DNA of 42,560 bases from CAYXNZ01 sp964553705 (GTDB lineage: Bacteria > Patescibacteriota > Patescibacteriia > Patescibacteriales > GWC2-42-12). Location: positions 1 through 42,560 of the forward strand of contig CAZKKV010000002.1 in NCBI GenBank assembly GCA_964553705.1, read 5' to 3'. The notes beneath the pieces are model-generated. The model made no database searches. It was not told the DNA's origin and saw only the letters and a program-made list of their open reading frames with translations. Shown piece by piece: positions 5,739 to 11,386 of this stretch (position 1 is its first letter; every line of letters begins with the position of its first letter). Made by a program: the position numbers and the translations under genes.

Positions 5739-5918
5739 ATGTGCGGAGAAGACGTTTCTAGAATAAAATGGGCTATTAGTATGGTAATAGCGGCGAAAGC
5801 AAACGGAAGAGAGGAAGAAAAAGAAGAGGCGATGAAGCATTTTGTGTCCGTGATTTCAGATAAATTGGCGCAAGATGGTAGTATTCAAGAGCTTGAAGAT
5901 ATAATAAGGGGGAGGTAA
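5739..5918 (+). CDS. Small unknown protein D (59 aa) behind attenuator D
   Basis: I chose ATG 5739 because AGGAGGGT stands just before it, not the in-frame ATG at 5706. The 59 residues are mostly helical: MCGEDVSRIKWAISMVIAAK, an acidic turn (GREEEKEEA), then HFVSVISDKLAQDG and ELEDIIRGR. This could be a small helical bundle or a protein-binding helix pair. No family is recognised. It shares the MCG start and start context with small gene C. The stop codon is two bases before small gene E, so D and E are probably translated together. Confidence 0.65.
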   Translation: MCGEDVSRIKWAISMVIAAKANGREEEKEEAMKHFVSVISDKLAQDGSIQELEDIIRGR

Positions 5919-5920
5919 TT

Positions 5921-6070
5921 ATGTTCAAGGCAGAAGATAAGAGTAAAAAAAGCACAGAGTTTAAAAGAAGGGGTCCGTTGTGTCGCAGGCTTTCTACTGG
6001 AGACAAAAAGAGGCAAAGAAGAAGAGAGCAAAGGTGTTTTTTTGTTTTATCTCCAGTATCTTTTTCGTGA
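5921..6070 (+). CDS. Small unknown basic protein E (49 aa)
   Basis: ATG 5921 follows GGGGGAGG (5909-5915), which lies in the last codons of gene D, so translation is probably coupled. The product is strongly basic (KKSTEFKRRG, DKKRQRRREQR) with two cysteines and a hydrophobic end (CFFVLSPVSFS). A helix ACTGGAGA (5996-6003) with TCTCCAGT (6050-6057) lies within the coding part. A basic RNA-binding peptide is possible but nothing is recognised, and this is the least certain gene of the group. Confidence 0.45.
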   Translation: MFKAEDKSKKSTEFKRRGPLCRRLSTGDKKRQRRREQRCFFVLSPVSFS

Positions 6071-6086
6071 TAAAATCGCGGTAGCG

Positions 6087-6123
6087 CAAGGTTAGATTTA
6101 AGTTTTTCTAACCTTGTTTTTTT
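6087..6123 (+). terminator. Terminator ending the small-gene region
   Basis: CAAGGTTAGA (6087-6096) and TCTAACCTTG (6107-6116) form ten pairs, followed by a run of seven T. Confidence 0.85.
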
Positions 6124-6179
6124 ATGAAAAATGTGCTAGGATTTTAATATAAATAAGGACATTTAAATCAATTTTGTTT

Positions 6180-6451
6180 ATAGGAAAGCTTCACTAAGAC
6201 TGATACAAGTTTTGGGTCAAATTTCAAAAATTGGCTTCCTAAATCTTGTCGGACCGTGGTCTGACGGGTGCGGACTAAGGGGTAAATTTATTTTTAGTCA
6301 TCAACAAAGATTGAAATTTCAAATTGATTAAAAATAATCTGTTGTAACAACAGAACCCATTGGAGTAATGCCAATTCTTGATCAGCGTTTTTTGGTGAAG
6401 CTTTTTTGTTTGATTTTTTGTCATCCTCAGTTTGACTGGGGATCTTTTTTT
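6180..6451 (+). ncRNA. Candidate structured RNA of unknown class
   Basis: No coding frame is convincing here, but nested complementarity is. AAAGCTTCAC (6185-6194) pairs perfectly with GTGAAGCTTT (6395-6404). Inside lie TGGGT (6213-6217) with ACCCA (6355-6359) and AAATTTCAA (6219-6227) with TTGAAATTT (6311-6319). Two local hairpins follow, GTCGGAC/GTCTGAC (6248-6265) and CTGTTG/CAACAG (6339-6353). A terminator at 6423-6451 ends the unit. A long closing stem with one hairpin on the 3' strand recalls 6S RNA, but no class-defining sequence of 6S, RNase P, tmRNA or SRP RNA was seen. It could also be an orphan family. Confidence 0.5.
6423..6451 (+). terminator. Terminator of the candidate RNA
   Basis: ATCCTCAGT (6423-6431), loop TTG, ACTGGGGAT (6435-6443), nine pairs with one G-T, then CTTTTTTT. 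Confidence 0.8.
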
Positions 6452-6500
6452 AGATTCCCGACTTCGCTTGTTTTGACGTCAAGGCGGGTGGGAATGACGA
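6452..6500. repeat. REP-like palindromic element
   Basis: GATTCCCG (6453-6460) and GGGAATGACGA (6490-6500) frame an imperfect inner stem with the palindrome TTGACGTCAA. The frame resembles the common short bacterial repeats with CCCG arms and ATTCCC/GGGAAT ends. Only one copy is seen in the window, so repetitiveness is inferred. Confidence 0.35.
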
Positions 6501-6551
6501 CAGAGAGGATACATCCCAAATCCCTTGATTATTTTTTATATTTTAGAGATT

Positions 6552-6731
6552 TTATTCTTCTATTATAATATCAAAAGGGCAAATTTCTTGGCATTTGCCA
6601 CATTTATTACATTTTTTTTCATCTATAATCGCTTTTCCGTCTTTGTCGATTGAAATTGCTCCGGAAGGACAAATTCCAATACAGGCTCCACAACCAGCAC
6701 ATTTCGATTTTTCAACTTTTAATTTTTTCAT
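6552..6731 (-). CDS. 2[4Fe-4S] ferredoxin
   Basis: The 59-residue protein contains two classical clusters: CAGCGACIGICP (Cys11, 14, 17, 21) and CNKCGKCQEICP (Cys41, 44, 47, 51). Each set of three plus the last Cys of the other motif would bind a [4Fe-4S] centre. It would act as a low-potential electron carrier in the cytoplasm. It is the last gene of a minus-strand cassette with a HypB-like GTPase and an ABC ATPase, 60 bases after the GTPase, and may supply electrons to their common target. No redox enzyme is nearby. Confidence 0.9.
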   Translation of the reverse strand: MKKLKVEKSKCAGCGACIGICPSGAISIDKDGKAIIDEKKCNKCGKCQEICPFDIIIEE

Positions 6732-6791
6732 ATTTTAGATTTTTTTATGGATAAAAGGCATCAATAATATTTTTTTGTCATCTTTTTTAAT

Positions 6792-7598
6792 TCATTTTTT
6801 TTGAAGCATATCTAGTTTAATAAATGGACATTCTGTTGCTTTAATTTTATCATCTAAAACTGCTCGAATAAATTCATTGCAAGATTTAAAACCGCATTTT
6901 CCGCAATTTAAATTCGGGATTAAATTTTTTAATTCTTTCCCTGCCAAGAATCTTTGCATTACTTTTGTGTCATTGATTACTTTATTACCATAGCAATAGC
7001 CGCAAATTGCTGATGGCATAGAGTGTTTTAATGTTAAACTTTTGTTTTTGATAGAATCGGTTTTTTTTATGATTTCAGCAATATCAATAGCACCTTCACC
7101 TGTAAGTCCGTTGATTTCTACTATTTTTGCTTTATGGTTTACTTTTAAGACTTTTGTTCTAAAAATTTCTCTTTCTGCTTGAGAAATTAAGTCACCCTTA
7201 CTAATGGCTACAATATCTGCTTGAGTTAAAATTGGACCGTAGCGAATAGGATCTCCTGATGTAATGTCTAAAATATTAATTCCTAAGCCTTCTTTAATGT
7301 AAGGTGAGCATCTTAAACATAGACCAGCAGTTTCAAGTATGATAATGTCTTTATCTTGATTTTTTTTAATTATTTTAGGAATTTCTAAGGCCGTATAATG
7401 ATCAGGGCAAAGTTCTCCGGCTAATTTTTTAATAGTTGGAATACCATGTTCTTTAGCAATTCGTTCGTTGTCTGAAGTGTGAAGACAATCAAATTTAGCA
7501 AAAAATAATTTAAAATCGTTTTTCAACTCTTTAATTATGTGTTTAATTATACTTGTTTTTCCTGAGCCTGGCGTGCCGGCTATTATTATAAATTTCAT
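6792..7598 (-). CDS. HypB/UreG-like GTPase with C-terminal Fe-S domain
   Basis: The N-terminal domain is a SIMIBI-class NTPase: P-loop GTPGSGKTS (8-16), an ETAG motif (89-92) and a likely base-recognition motif SKGD (133-136). Extra cysteines (Cys38, Cys64, Cys94, Cys97) sit near the nucleotide site, as in metal-delivering GTPases. The C-terminal part has Cys199/Cys202 and then NCGKCGFKSC...CPF (Cys232, 235, 240, 257), the pattern of the small Fe-S domain also found in RnfB and corrinoid Fe-S proteins. Family knowledge suggests loading a metal or activating a metalloenzyme. It follows the ABC ATPase by four bases. The substrate is unknown; no hydrogenase or urease genes are present. Confidence 0.8.
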   Translation of the reverse strand: MKFIIIAGTPGSGKTSIIKHIIKELKNDFKLFFAKFDCLHTSDNERIAKEHGIPTIKKLAGELCPDHYTALEIPKIIKKNQDKDIIILETAGLCLRCSPYIKEGLGINILDITSGDPIRYGPILTQADIVAISKGDLISQAEREIFRTKVLKVNHKAKIVEINGLTGEGAIDIAEIIKKTDSIKNKSLTLKHSMPSAICGYCYGNKVINDTKVMQRFLAGKELKNLIPNLNCGKCGFKSCNEFIRAVLDDKIKATECPFIKLDMLQKK

Positions 7599-7602
7599 AT
7601 TA

Positions 7603-8412
7603 TCATTTTGATTTTATAGGTTCGCAATATATTTCTACATTTTTAATTTCTTTTCCTTTTCTTATTTTTTCTCTGATTTCTAAACTATAATTTTCTATCC
7701 AATTGAGATAATAAGCAATACCTTTTTCTTTCAGGGTAGTGTCTAAAATTTTAATAACACCTCCGTCTTTTATGATAAGTCTTTTATCAGCGTTCAGCGC
7801 TAAAGAAGGATCGTGGGTGACAATTAATATTATTTTTCCTTCTTCTACTAAGGTTTTTATCGCTTTTTCTTTTCTTATACCTGCGTTTTCTATTTCATCA
7901 ATTAAAACGATGGGTGAGGTACTAATATTAGCTACATCGGAAACCATCAAAGCTCTACTTTGTCCTCCGGATAAATTAAGCAGGTTCATTTTAGGAGAAA
8001 TTGCTTCGCCGGTGATTTCATTAGCTTCTTTTATCACTTCTTCAATTAAGCCTTGTCTATTCTTTTTACCGCGAGATTCTAAATGTAATTTTAAAAAATC
8101 TTTAACCGATATATCTGTTAAAAAATTCATGGTTTGAGCTAGTGAAGCAATTAGTTTTCTTTTTGGGTTGGATTTTATTTCTTTGTCGGGAATTTTGTCA
8201 TTAATTAAAATTTTTCTTTTACTTTTAGTGTCTCTTTGAGCCAATCTCTCGATATCATAAAGCAATTGACTTTTTCCTGATCCAGTATGGCCAACAATAG
8301 CTATTACCTGACCCTTTTCTATATCTATTTTTTTAAAATTTTCTCTTTTGCCGAATTTATTTATTCCTGGTAAAATTGTGATTTTTTTTATTTTTTTATT
8401 TAAATAGTTCAT
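7603..8412 (-). CDS. Soluble ABC-type ATPase of the Fe-S/GTPase cassette
   Basis: A single ABC ATPase domain of 269 residues with all key motifs: Walker A GHTGSGKS (41-48), Q-loop Gln93, signature LSGGQ (147-151), Walker B PIVLIDE (167-173) and switch His200. There are no membrane segments and no permease gene nearby, so it is probably not a transporter part. The tail after residue 225 is charged and ends CEPIKSK. It is the first gene of the minus-strand cassette and four bases before the GTPase, so the two probably act together, perhaps in ATP-driven activation or cofactor loading of an enzyme. No closer assignment is possible from sequence alone. Confidence 0.82.
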   Translation of the reverse strand: MNYLNKKIKKITILPGINKFGKRENFKKIDIEKGQVIAIVGHTGSGKSQLLYDIERLAQRDTKSKRKILINDKIPDKEIKSNPKRKLIASLAQTMNFLTDISVKDFLKLHLESRGKKNRQGLIEEVIKEANEITGEAISPKMNLLNLSGGQSRALMVSDVANISTSPIVLIDEIENAGIRKEKAIKTLVEEGKIILIVTHDPSLALNADKRLIIKDGGVIKILDTTLKEKGIAYYLNWIENYSLEIREKIRKGKEIKNVEIYCEPIKSK

Positions 8413-8488
8413 TTTAATATTAAAGTTAATAATTTTTTAATAAAATAATAGTTTTTGTTAAAACGGAATATTGAGTTTATATTCATAA

Positions 8489-8516
8489 TTATAGCAACAG
8501 GGGCTTGCATGTCAAA
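8489..8516 (-). promoter_or_regulatory. Promoter of the ABC-GTPase-ferredoxin cassette
   Basis: On the minus strand: TTGACA (8516-8511), 16 bases, TATAAT (8494-8489) with TGC directly before it (extended -10). The first start codon is 77 bases downstream. All consensus elements are present. Confidence 0.8.
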
Positions 8517-8587
8517 TGTAAATCAAAAAAGCAAAAAGGTATTTTTATTCTTTTGTAATTTTTTATGAAAATAAATTTTTAAATAGG

Positions 8588-8616
8588 TTGTTTTTATGGG
8601 ATTTTTGGAGTATAAT
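8588..8616 (+). promoter_or_regulatory. Promoter of the AbrB-like gene
   Basis: TTGTTT (8588-8593), 17 bases, TATAAT (8611-8616). A palindrome lies just downstream of the expected start site. Confidence 0.65.
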
Positions 8617-8634
8617 TAAGTTATGAAAGTTGGT

Positions 8635-8656
8635 GTTACGTAACATGCTACGTAAC
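8635..8656. promoter_or_regulatory. Likely operator: palindrome with two TACGTAAC half-sites
   Basis: GTTACGTAAC (8635-8644) and CTACGTAAC (8648-8656) together form a 22-base near-perfect palindrome with one mismatched pair. It lies between promoter and start codon of the AbrB-like gene. A third site, AATTACGTAATT, is at 8833-8844. AbrB-fold proteins commonly repress their own genes. Confidence 0.6.
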
Positions 8657-8675
8657 AATGTATCAAATCAAAAAC

Positions 8676-8834
8676 ATGAAAAAATATATTAGAAAAGTAA
8701 CAAGAGTAGGCAAAAGAAGTTTGTCTGTTGTTATTCCAGCTGAAATTGTCAAAGAATTAAAGATTAGAGAAAAACAGAAATTAATAATAAAAAAATTTGG
8801 TAAAAAAATTGTAATAGAAGATTGGAAAAAATAA
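8676..8834 (+). CDS. AbrB/SpoVT-fold DNA-binding protein (52 aa)
   Basis: The 52-residue product has the swapped-hairpin pattern of AbrB/MazE-type proteins: a strand with RKVTRVGKRSLSVVIP, a helix AEIVKELKI, then REKQKLIIKKFGKKIVIEDW. Such proteins bind DNA as dimers and are often antitoxins or autoregulators. Start choice is between ATG 8658 (58 aa) and ATG 8676; I took 8676 because the fold begins right after it. Neither has an SD. It is followed 25 bases later by a small membrane protein, with a palindrome between them that resembles the operator upstream. A toxin-antitoxin pair is possible but unproven. Confidence 0.72.
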   Translation: MKKYIRKVTRVGKRSLSVVIPAEIVKELKIREKQKLIIKKFGKKIVIEDWKK

Positions 8835-8844
8835 TTACGTAATT
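8833..8844. promoter_or_regulatory. Second TACGTA palindrome
   Basis: AATTACGTAATT is a perfect 12-base palindrome overlapping the stop codon of the AbrB-like gene and lying 15 bases before the membrane protein start. It shares TTACGTAA with the operator at 8635. Confidence 0.5.
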
Positions 8845-8859
8845 TTTTATATAAAAATT

Positions 8860-9051
8860 ATGAAGAAATTATTTGCTGACAAAACGCTTAATTGGTGGCA
8901 AATCGGACTACTTAAATTGTCGTTGATTTCGTTCGGAATCATTATCGGCGTTTATTGGTTCGGTTTTTTTATTAATTGGCTTTCAGTTTTGTGGCTTTTA
9001 TTCTTAGTGCCGGCTTTCTACCTTTTGTATATTTTTTGGTTGAAAGATTAA
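8860..9051 (+). CDS. Small two-helix membrane protein (63 aa)
   Basis: After a short polar start (MKKLFADKTLNWWQ) there are two membrane helices, about residues 17-38 and 40-60, ending in WLKD. No signal peptide or known motif is seen. It probably shares a transcript with the AbrB-like gene, which suggests regulation by that protein. Small hydrophobic proteins next to AbrB-fold genes can be toxins, but this is not supported by any motif here. No SD is present. Confidence 0.6.
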   Translation: MKKLFADKTLNWWQIGLLKLSLISFGIIIGVYWFGFFINWLSVLWLLFLVPAFYLLYIFWLKD

Positions 9052-9140
9052 AAGTTGATAAAAGAAGTTAGGTATAAATTTTTTTGCCCAGAAGCAGGCG
9101 AGGTATTTTAGGTCTGATAATTTTTTTTAATTTTTGTATA

Positions 9141-9182
9141 AAATAAACCTCCACAGTGGTTGTGTGGAGGTTTATTTTTCAG
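9141..9182. terminator. Bidirectional terminator
   Basis: AAATAAACCTCCACA (9141-9155) and TGTGGAGGTTTATTT (9163-9177) form a perfect 15-pair stem with T residues after it and A residues before it. It ends the membrane protein transcript. Confidence 0.85.
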
Positions 9183-9184
9183 CT

Positions 9185-9221
9185 AAGCCGTATATGGGAG
9201 TAAGCAGTATACGGCTTTTTT
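9185..9221 (+). terminator. Second tandem terminator
   Basis: AAGCCGTATA (9185-9194) and TATACGGCTT (9208-9217), ten perfect pairs, followed by a T-run. Two strong terminators within 80 bases suggest a short untranslated RNA between them or a strict barrier before the convergent bL28 gene. Confidence 0.8.
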
Positions 9222-9301
9222 CGCACCCGATCACTAGGTGCAAGAACGAGGAGTGGGGAGGTATATTGGTACAACATAGATAGTTTTATTTTTTGTCAAC
9301 C
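9222..9301. other. Spacer between convergent units
   Basis: This stretch holds only a small hairpin (GCACC/GGTGC, about 9223-9241) and no coding frame. Nothing else was seen. Confidence 0.4.
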
Positions 9302-9336
9302 AAAAAACAGTCCCGAGTACTCGGAACTGTTTTTTA
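9302..9336 (-). terminator. Terminator of rpmB
   Basis: AACAGT (9306-9311) and CCGA pair with TCGG and ACTGTT (9326-9331) around the loop GTAC, with one mismatch. The A-run on the plus strand gives a T-run after the stem for minus-strand transcription; it also works on the plus strand. Confidence 0.75.
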
Positions 9337-9345
9337 AAAAAATAA

Positions 9346-9519
9346 CTATTTTGACTTAGATATGGTTTTGATACATTTAGTACAAACCTTTAGTTTCTTA
9401 CCGTCAATTTTTTTTGACTGTAGATTAACATGTTGTCTCTTGAGAGTTTTGATGTTGGAATGGGATCGACTGGCATCCTTAGTTGAGCCACGTCCACATA
9501 AATCACATTTTCTAGCCAT
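9346..9519 (-). CDS. rpmB: 50S ribosomal protein bL28, zinc-binding form
   Basis: The 57-residue protein starts MARKCDLCGRGS and has two CxxC pairs (Cys5/Cys8 and Cys46/Cys49) that would bind zinc. The central part (SHSNIKTLKRQHVNLQ) fits the rRNA-binding loop of bL28. It is the only ribosomal protein gene of the window on the minus strand and is separate from the main cluster. The start codon was chosen at the first Met before the CxxC. A terminator follows directly. Confidence 0.92.
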   Translation of the reverse strand: MARKCDLCGRGSTKDASRSHSNIKTLKRQHVNLQSKKIDGKKLKVCTKCIKTISKSK

Positions 9520-9618
9520 AGTATAAAAAAACAGATAACAGATATTAGTCAGTAGAAATAGCTACTTGTCACCCGTCTGTTGTATTAATTAATTATACAA
9601 AATTGATATTAACATGCT

Positions 9619-9647
9619 TTGCTAAAAATATCAAGCCGTGGTAATAT
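9619..9647 (+). promoter_or_regulatory. Promoter of the site-2-type protease gene
   Basis: TTGCTA (9619-9624), 17 bases, TAATAT (9642-9647) with an upstream TG. An inverted repeat (TTGATATT 9603-9610, AATATCAA 9627-9634) overlaps the -35 and could be an operator. Confidence 0.5.
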
Positions 9648-9676
9648 TATTTTAAACTAATTTTATTTATTTTTTT

Positions 9677-10282
9677 ATGACAATATTATTTTTTCTAGTT
9701 GTAGTATTATTTTCAGCAGTAATTCACGAATACATGCACGGCTGGATGGCTGATCAGCTGGGTGATCCGACAGCGCGTGATGCCGGTCGTTTAACACTTA
9801 ATCCCATAGCACACTTAGATATATTTGGATCATTCTTGATGCCATTGCTTTTATACATTAGTACAGCTGGTAATTTAGTTTTTGGTTATGCTAAACCAGT
9901 ACCGTTTAATCCTTATAATTTACGTGACCAAAAATACGGTGTAGCTAAGGTTGCTATTGCTGGACCGCTGGCTAATTTTATTACCGCTATTTTTTTTGGG
10001 TTAATTATTAGATTCATTCCAGTCTTTTCACCGCTATATGTTTTTTTAGCTATCATTATTAGAATTAATATAATGCTGATGGTTTTTAATTTGGTGCCAG
10101 TTCCGCCACTTGACGGTTCTAAGGTAATTTTGCCGTTTTTACCTTACAGTTGGCAGGTGAAATATTTGGGGTTAGAAAGATATGGTTTTTTATTGATTAT
10201 ATTATTTATTATGTTCGGTTTGACTCTGATTTTACCAATAATAAATTTTTTATGTAATTTGGTTATTGGGCAGTCATTTTAA
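9677..10282 (+). CDS. Site-2-protease-type membrane metalloprotease (M50 family)
   Basis: This 201-residue integral membrane protein has the zinc motif HEYMH in the first helix (His17, Glu18, His21) and the second motif NLVPVPPLDG, whose Asp146 is the third zinc ligand. About five or six membrane helices are visible. It lacks the PDZ domain of RseP, so it belongs to the short M50B group common in small genomes. Members cut membrane proteins within the bilayer; the substrate is unknown. ATG 9677 has no SD. The gene stands alone between rpmB and the str operon and ends near a small hairpin and a terminator. Confidence 0.9.
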   Translation: MTILFFLVVVLFSAVIHEYMHGWMADQLGDPTARDAGRLTLNPIAHLDIFGSFLMPLLLYISTAGNLVFGYAKPVPFNPYNLRDQKYGVAKVAIAGPLANFITAIFFGLIIRFIPVFSPLYVFLAIIIRINIMLMVFNLVPVPPLDGSKVILPFLPYSWQVKYLGLERYGFLLIILFIMFGLTLILPIINFLCNLVIGQSF

Positions 10283-10405
10283 TAGATTTATTCCGCTTCG
10301 GTCGGCTCTTGACCAAAAAAAAATCTTGTGTTAAATTAAAAAAGCAATAAAAGTTGTGCACATCCCGAAAATTCGGGATTTGTTTTAGTATTCTTTGATT
10401 TTATT
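10283..10405 (+). terminator. Terminator region before rpsL
   Basis: The stem ATCCCGA (10362-10368) with TCGGGAT (10373-10379) is followed by TTGTTTT. An upstream mini-hairpin GGTC/GACC lies at about 10299-10313. The terminator ends the protease transcript; a promoter for rpsL was not clear. Confidence 0.6.
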
Positions 10406-10825
10406 ATGCCAACAATTAATCAGTTAGTCCGCAAAGGGCGCAAACAAATTAAACAAAAAAGCAAAGCACCAGCGTTACAAACTACGCTAGATACTTTGCA
10501 TCGAAAAAGAACTGTTCTGAGAAGAGGGGCGCCTTTTAAGAGAGGGGTTTGTCTTAAAGTTACAACCACTACACCAAAAAAGCCTAATTCGGCTTTAAGA
10601 AAAATTGCTCGAGTTAGATTATCCAATGGTATGGAAGTAACGGCTTATATCCCAGGTGTGGGACATAATTTGCAAGAGCATTCAATTATTTTAGTTAAAG
10701 CTGGTAAAACTAAAGATTTACCGGGTGTTCGATATAAGGTGATACGCGGTGTTTTTGATACCCAAGGTGTTGAAGGCAGAAAGCAGAGCCGTAGTCTTTA
10801 TGGTGCTAAAAAAGAAAAGAAATAA
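10406..10825 (+). CDS. rpsL: 30S ribosomal protein uS12
   Basis: First gene of the str-type operon. The product (139 residues) has the conserved KKPNSALRKIARVRLSNG segment in the decoding site, where streptomycin resistance mutations occur in relatives, and GRKQSRSLYGAKKEKK at the end. It is slightly longer than the usual 124 residues, through an extended N-terminal basic part. The ATG has no SD. rpsG follows 31 bases later. Confidence 0.97.
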   Translation: MPTINQLVRKGRKQIKQKSKAPALQTTLDTLHRKRTVLRRGAPFKRGVCLKVTTTTPKKPNSALRKIARVRLSNGMEVTAYIPGVGHNLQEHSIILVKAGKTKDLPGVRYKVIRGVFDTQGVEGRKQSRSLYGAKKEKK

Positions 10826-10856
10826 TAAATTATTTTTTGAATTTATAAATATTTGT

Positions 10857-11324
10857 ATGAGAGGCAAACAAGCAATTAAAAGAAAAATTAAAGGTGATAT
10901 CAAATATAACGATATTGATGTGGCTAAATTTACCAACTACATAATGAAAAAAGGTAAAAAATCAGTTGCGCAAAAAGTGGTTTACGGCTGTTTTGATATA
11001 ATAAAAGAAAAAACAAAACAAGATCCGCGTCACGTTTTTAGCAAAGCTTTAAAGCAGGTTAGTCCATTGTTGGAAATTAGAGGTCGAAGAATTGGTGGTG
11101 CCAATTATCAGATTCCTTATCAGGTTAGAGGTGATCGTCGCTTTACTTTGGGTTGTCGTTGGATTATCGGCGCAGCCAAAGCTCGTAAAGGTAAATCAAT
11201 GGCGGAAAAATTGGCCGAGGAAATGATTGACGCGTCAAATAACGAAGGCACAGCAATCAAGAAAAGGACAGACGTACACAGAATGGCTGAAGCCAATAAA
11301 GCGTTTGCTCACTTTGCTAGATAA
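10857..11324 (+). CDS. rpsG: 30S ribosomal protein uS7
   Basis: I start the gene at ATG 10857 (MRGKQAIKRK), giving 155 residues, the normal size. An ATG at 10749 in the same frame would add unrelated residues overlapping rpsL. Conserved parts include IMKKGKKSVAQKVVYG, the beta-hairpin region with IGGANYQIPYQV and RWIIGAAK, and the C-terminal HRMAEANKAFAHF. uS7 starts assembly of the 30S head and in other bacteria can repress the str operon. Confidence 0.96.
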   Translation: MRGKQAIKRKIKGDIKYNDIDVAKFTNYIMKKGKKSVAQKVVYGCFDIIKEKTKQDPRHVFSKALKQVSPLLEIRGRRIGGANYQIPYQVRGDRRFTLGCRWIIGAAKARKGKSMAEKLAEEMIDASNNEGTAIKKRTDVHRMAEANKAFAHFAR

Positions 11325-11386
11325 AAATAGAATTTTGAATAATTATTATTTTAGATTACCGTTTACACGGAAATGACAAAAAGAAT

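Noticed and set aside
5776..6006. Minus-strand ORF (76 aa, Leu-rich) over small genes D and E
   Set aside because: Its Leu/Ser richness arises from reading GAA/GAG-rich coding DNA backwards; no SD or promoter.
6180..6451. Assignment of the structured RNA to RNase P, tmRNA, SRP RNA or a group I intron
   Set aside because: The conserved cores (for example GAGGAAAGTCC of RNase P, or the tmRNA tRNA-like ends) are absent; only an unnamed RNA can be supported.
6368..6568. Plus-strand ORF (66 aa) over the RNA candidate and ferredoxin end
   Set aside because: It spans a terminator and a palindromic repeat and overlaps the ferredoxin 3' end; not a gene.
10749..10856. Longer start for rpsG overlapping rpsL
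   Set aside because: The added residues do not match uS7, and ATG 10857 gives the family length.
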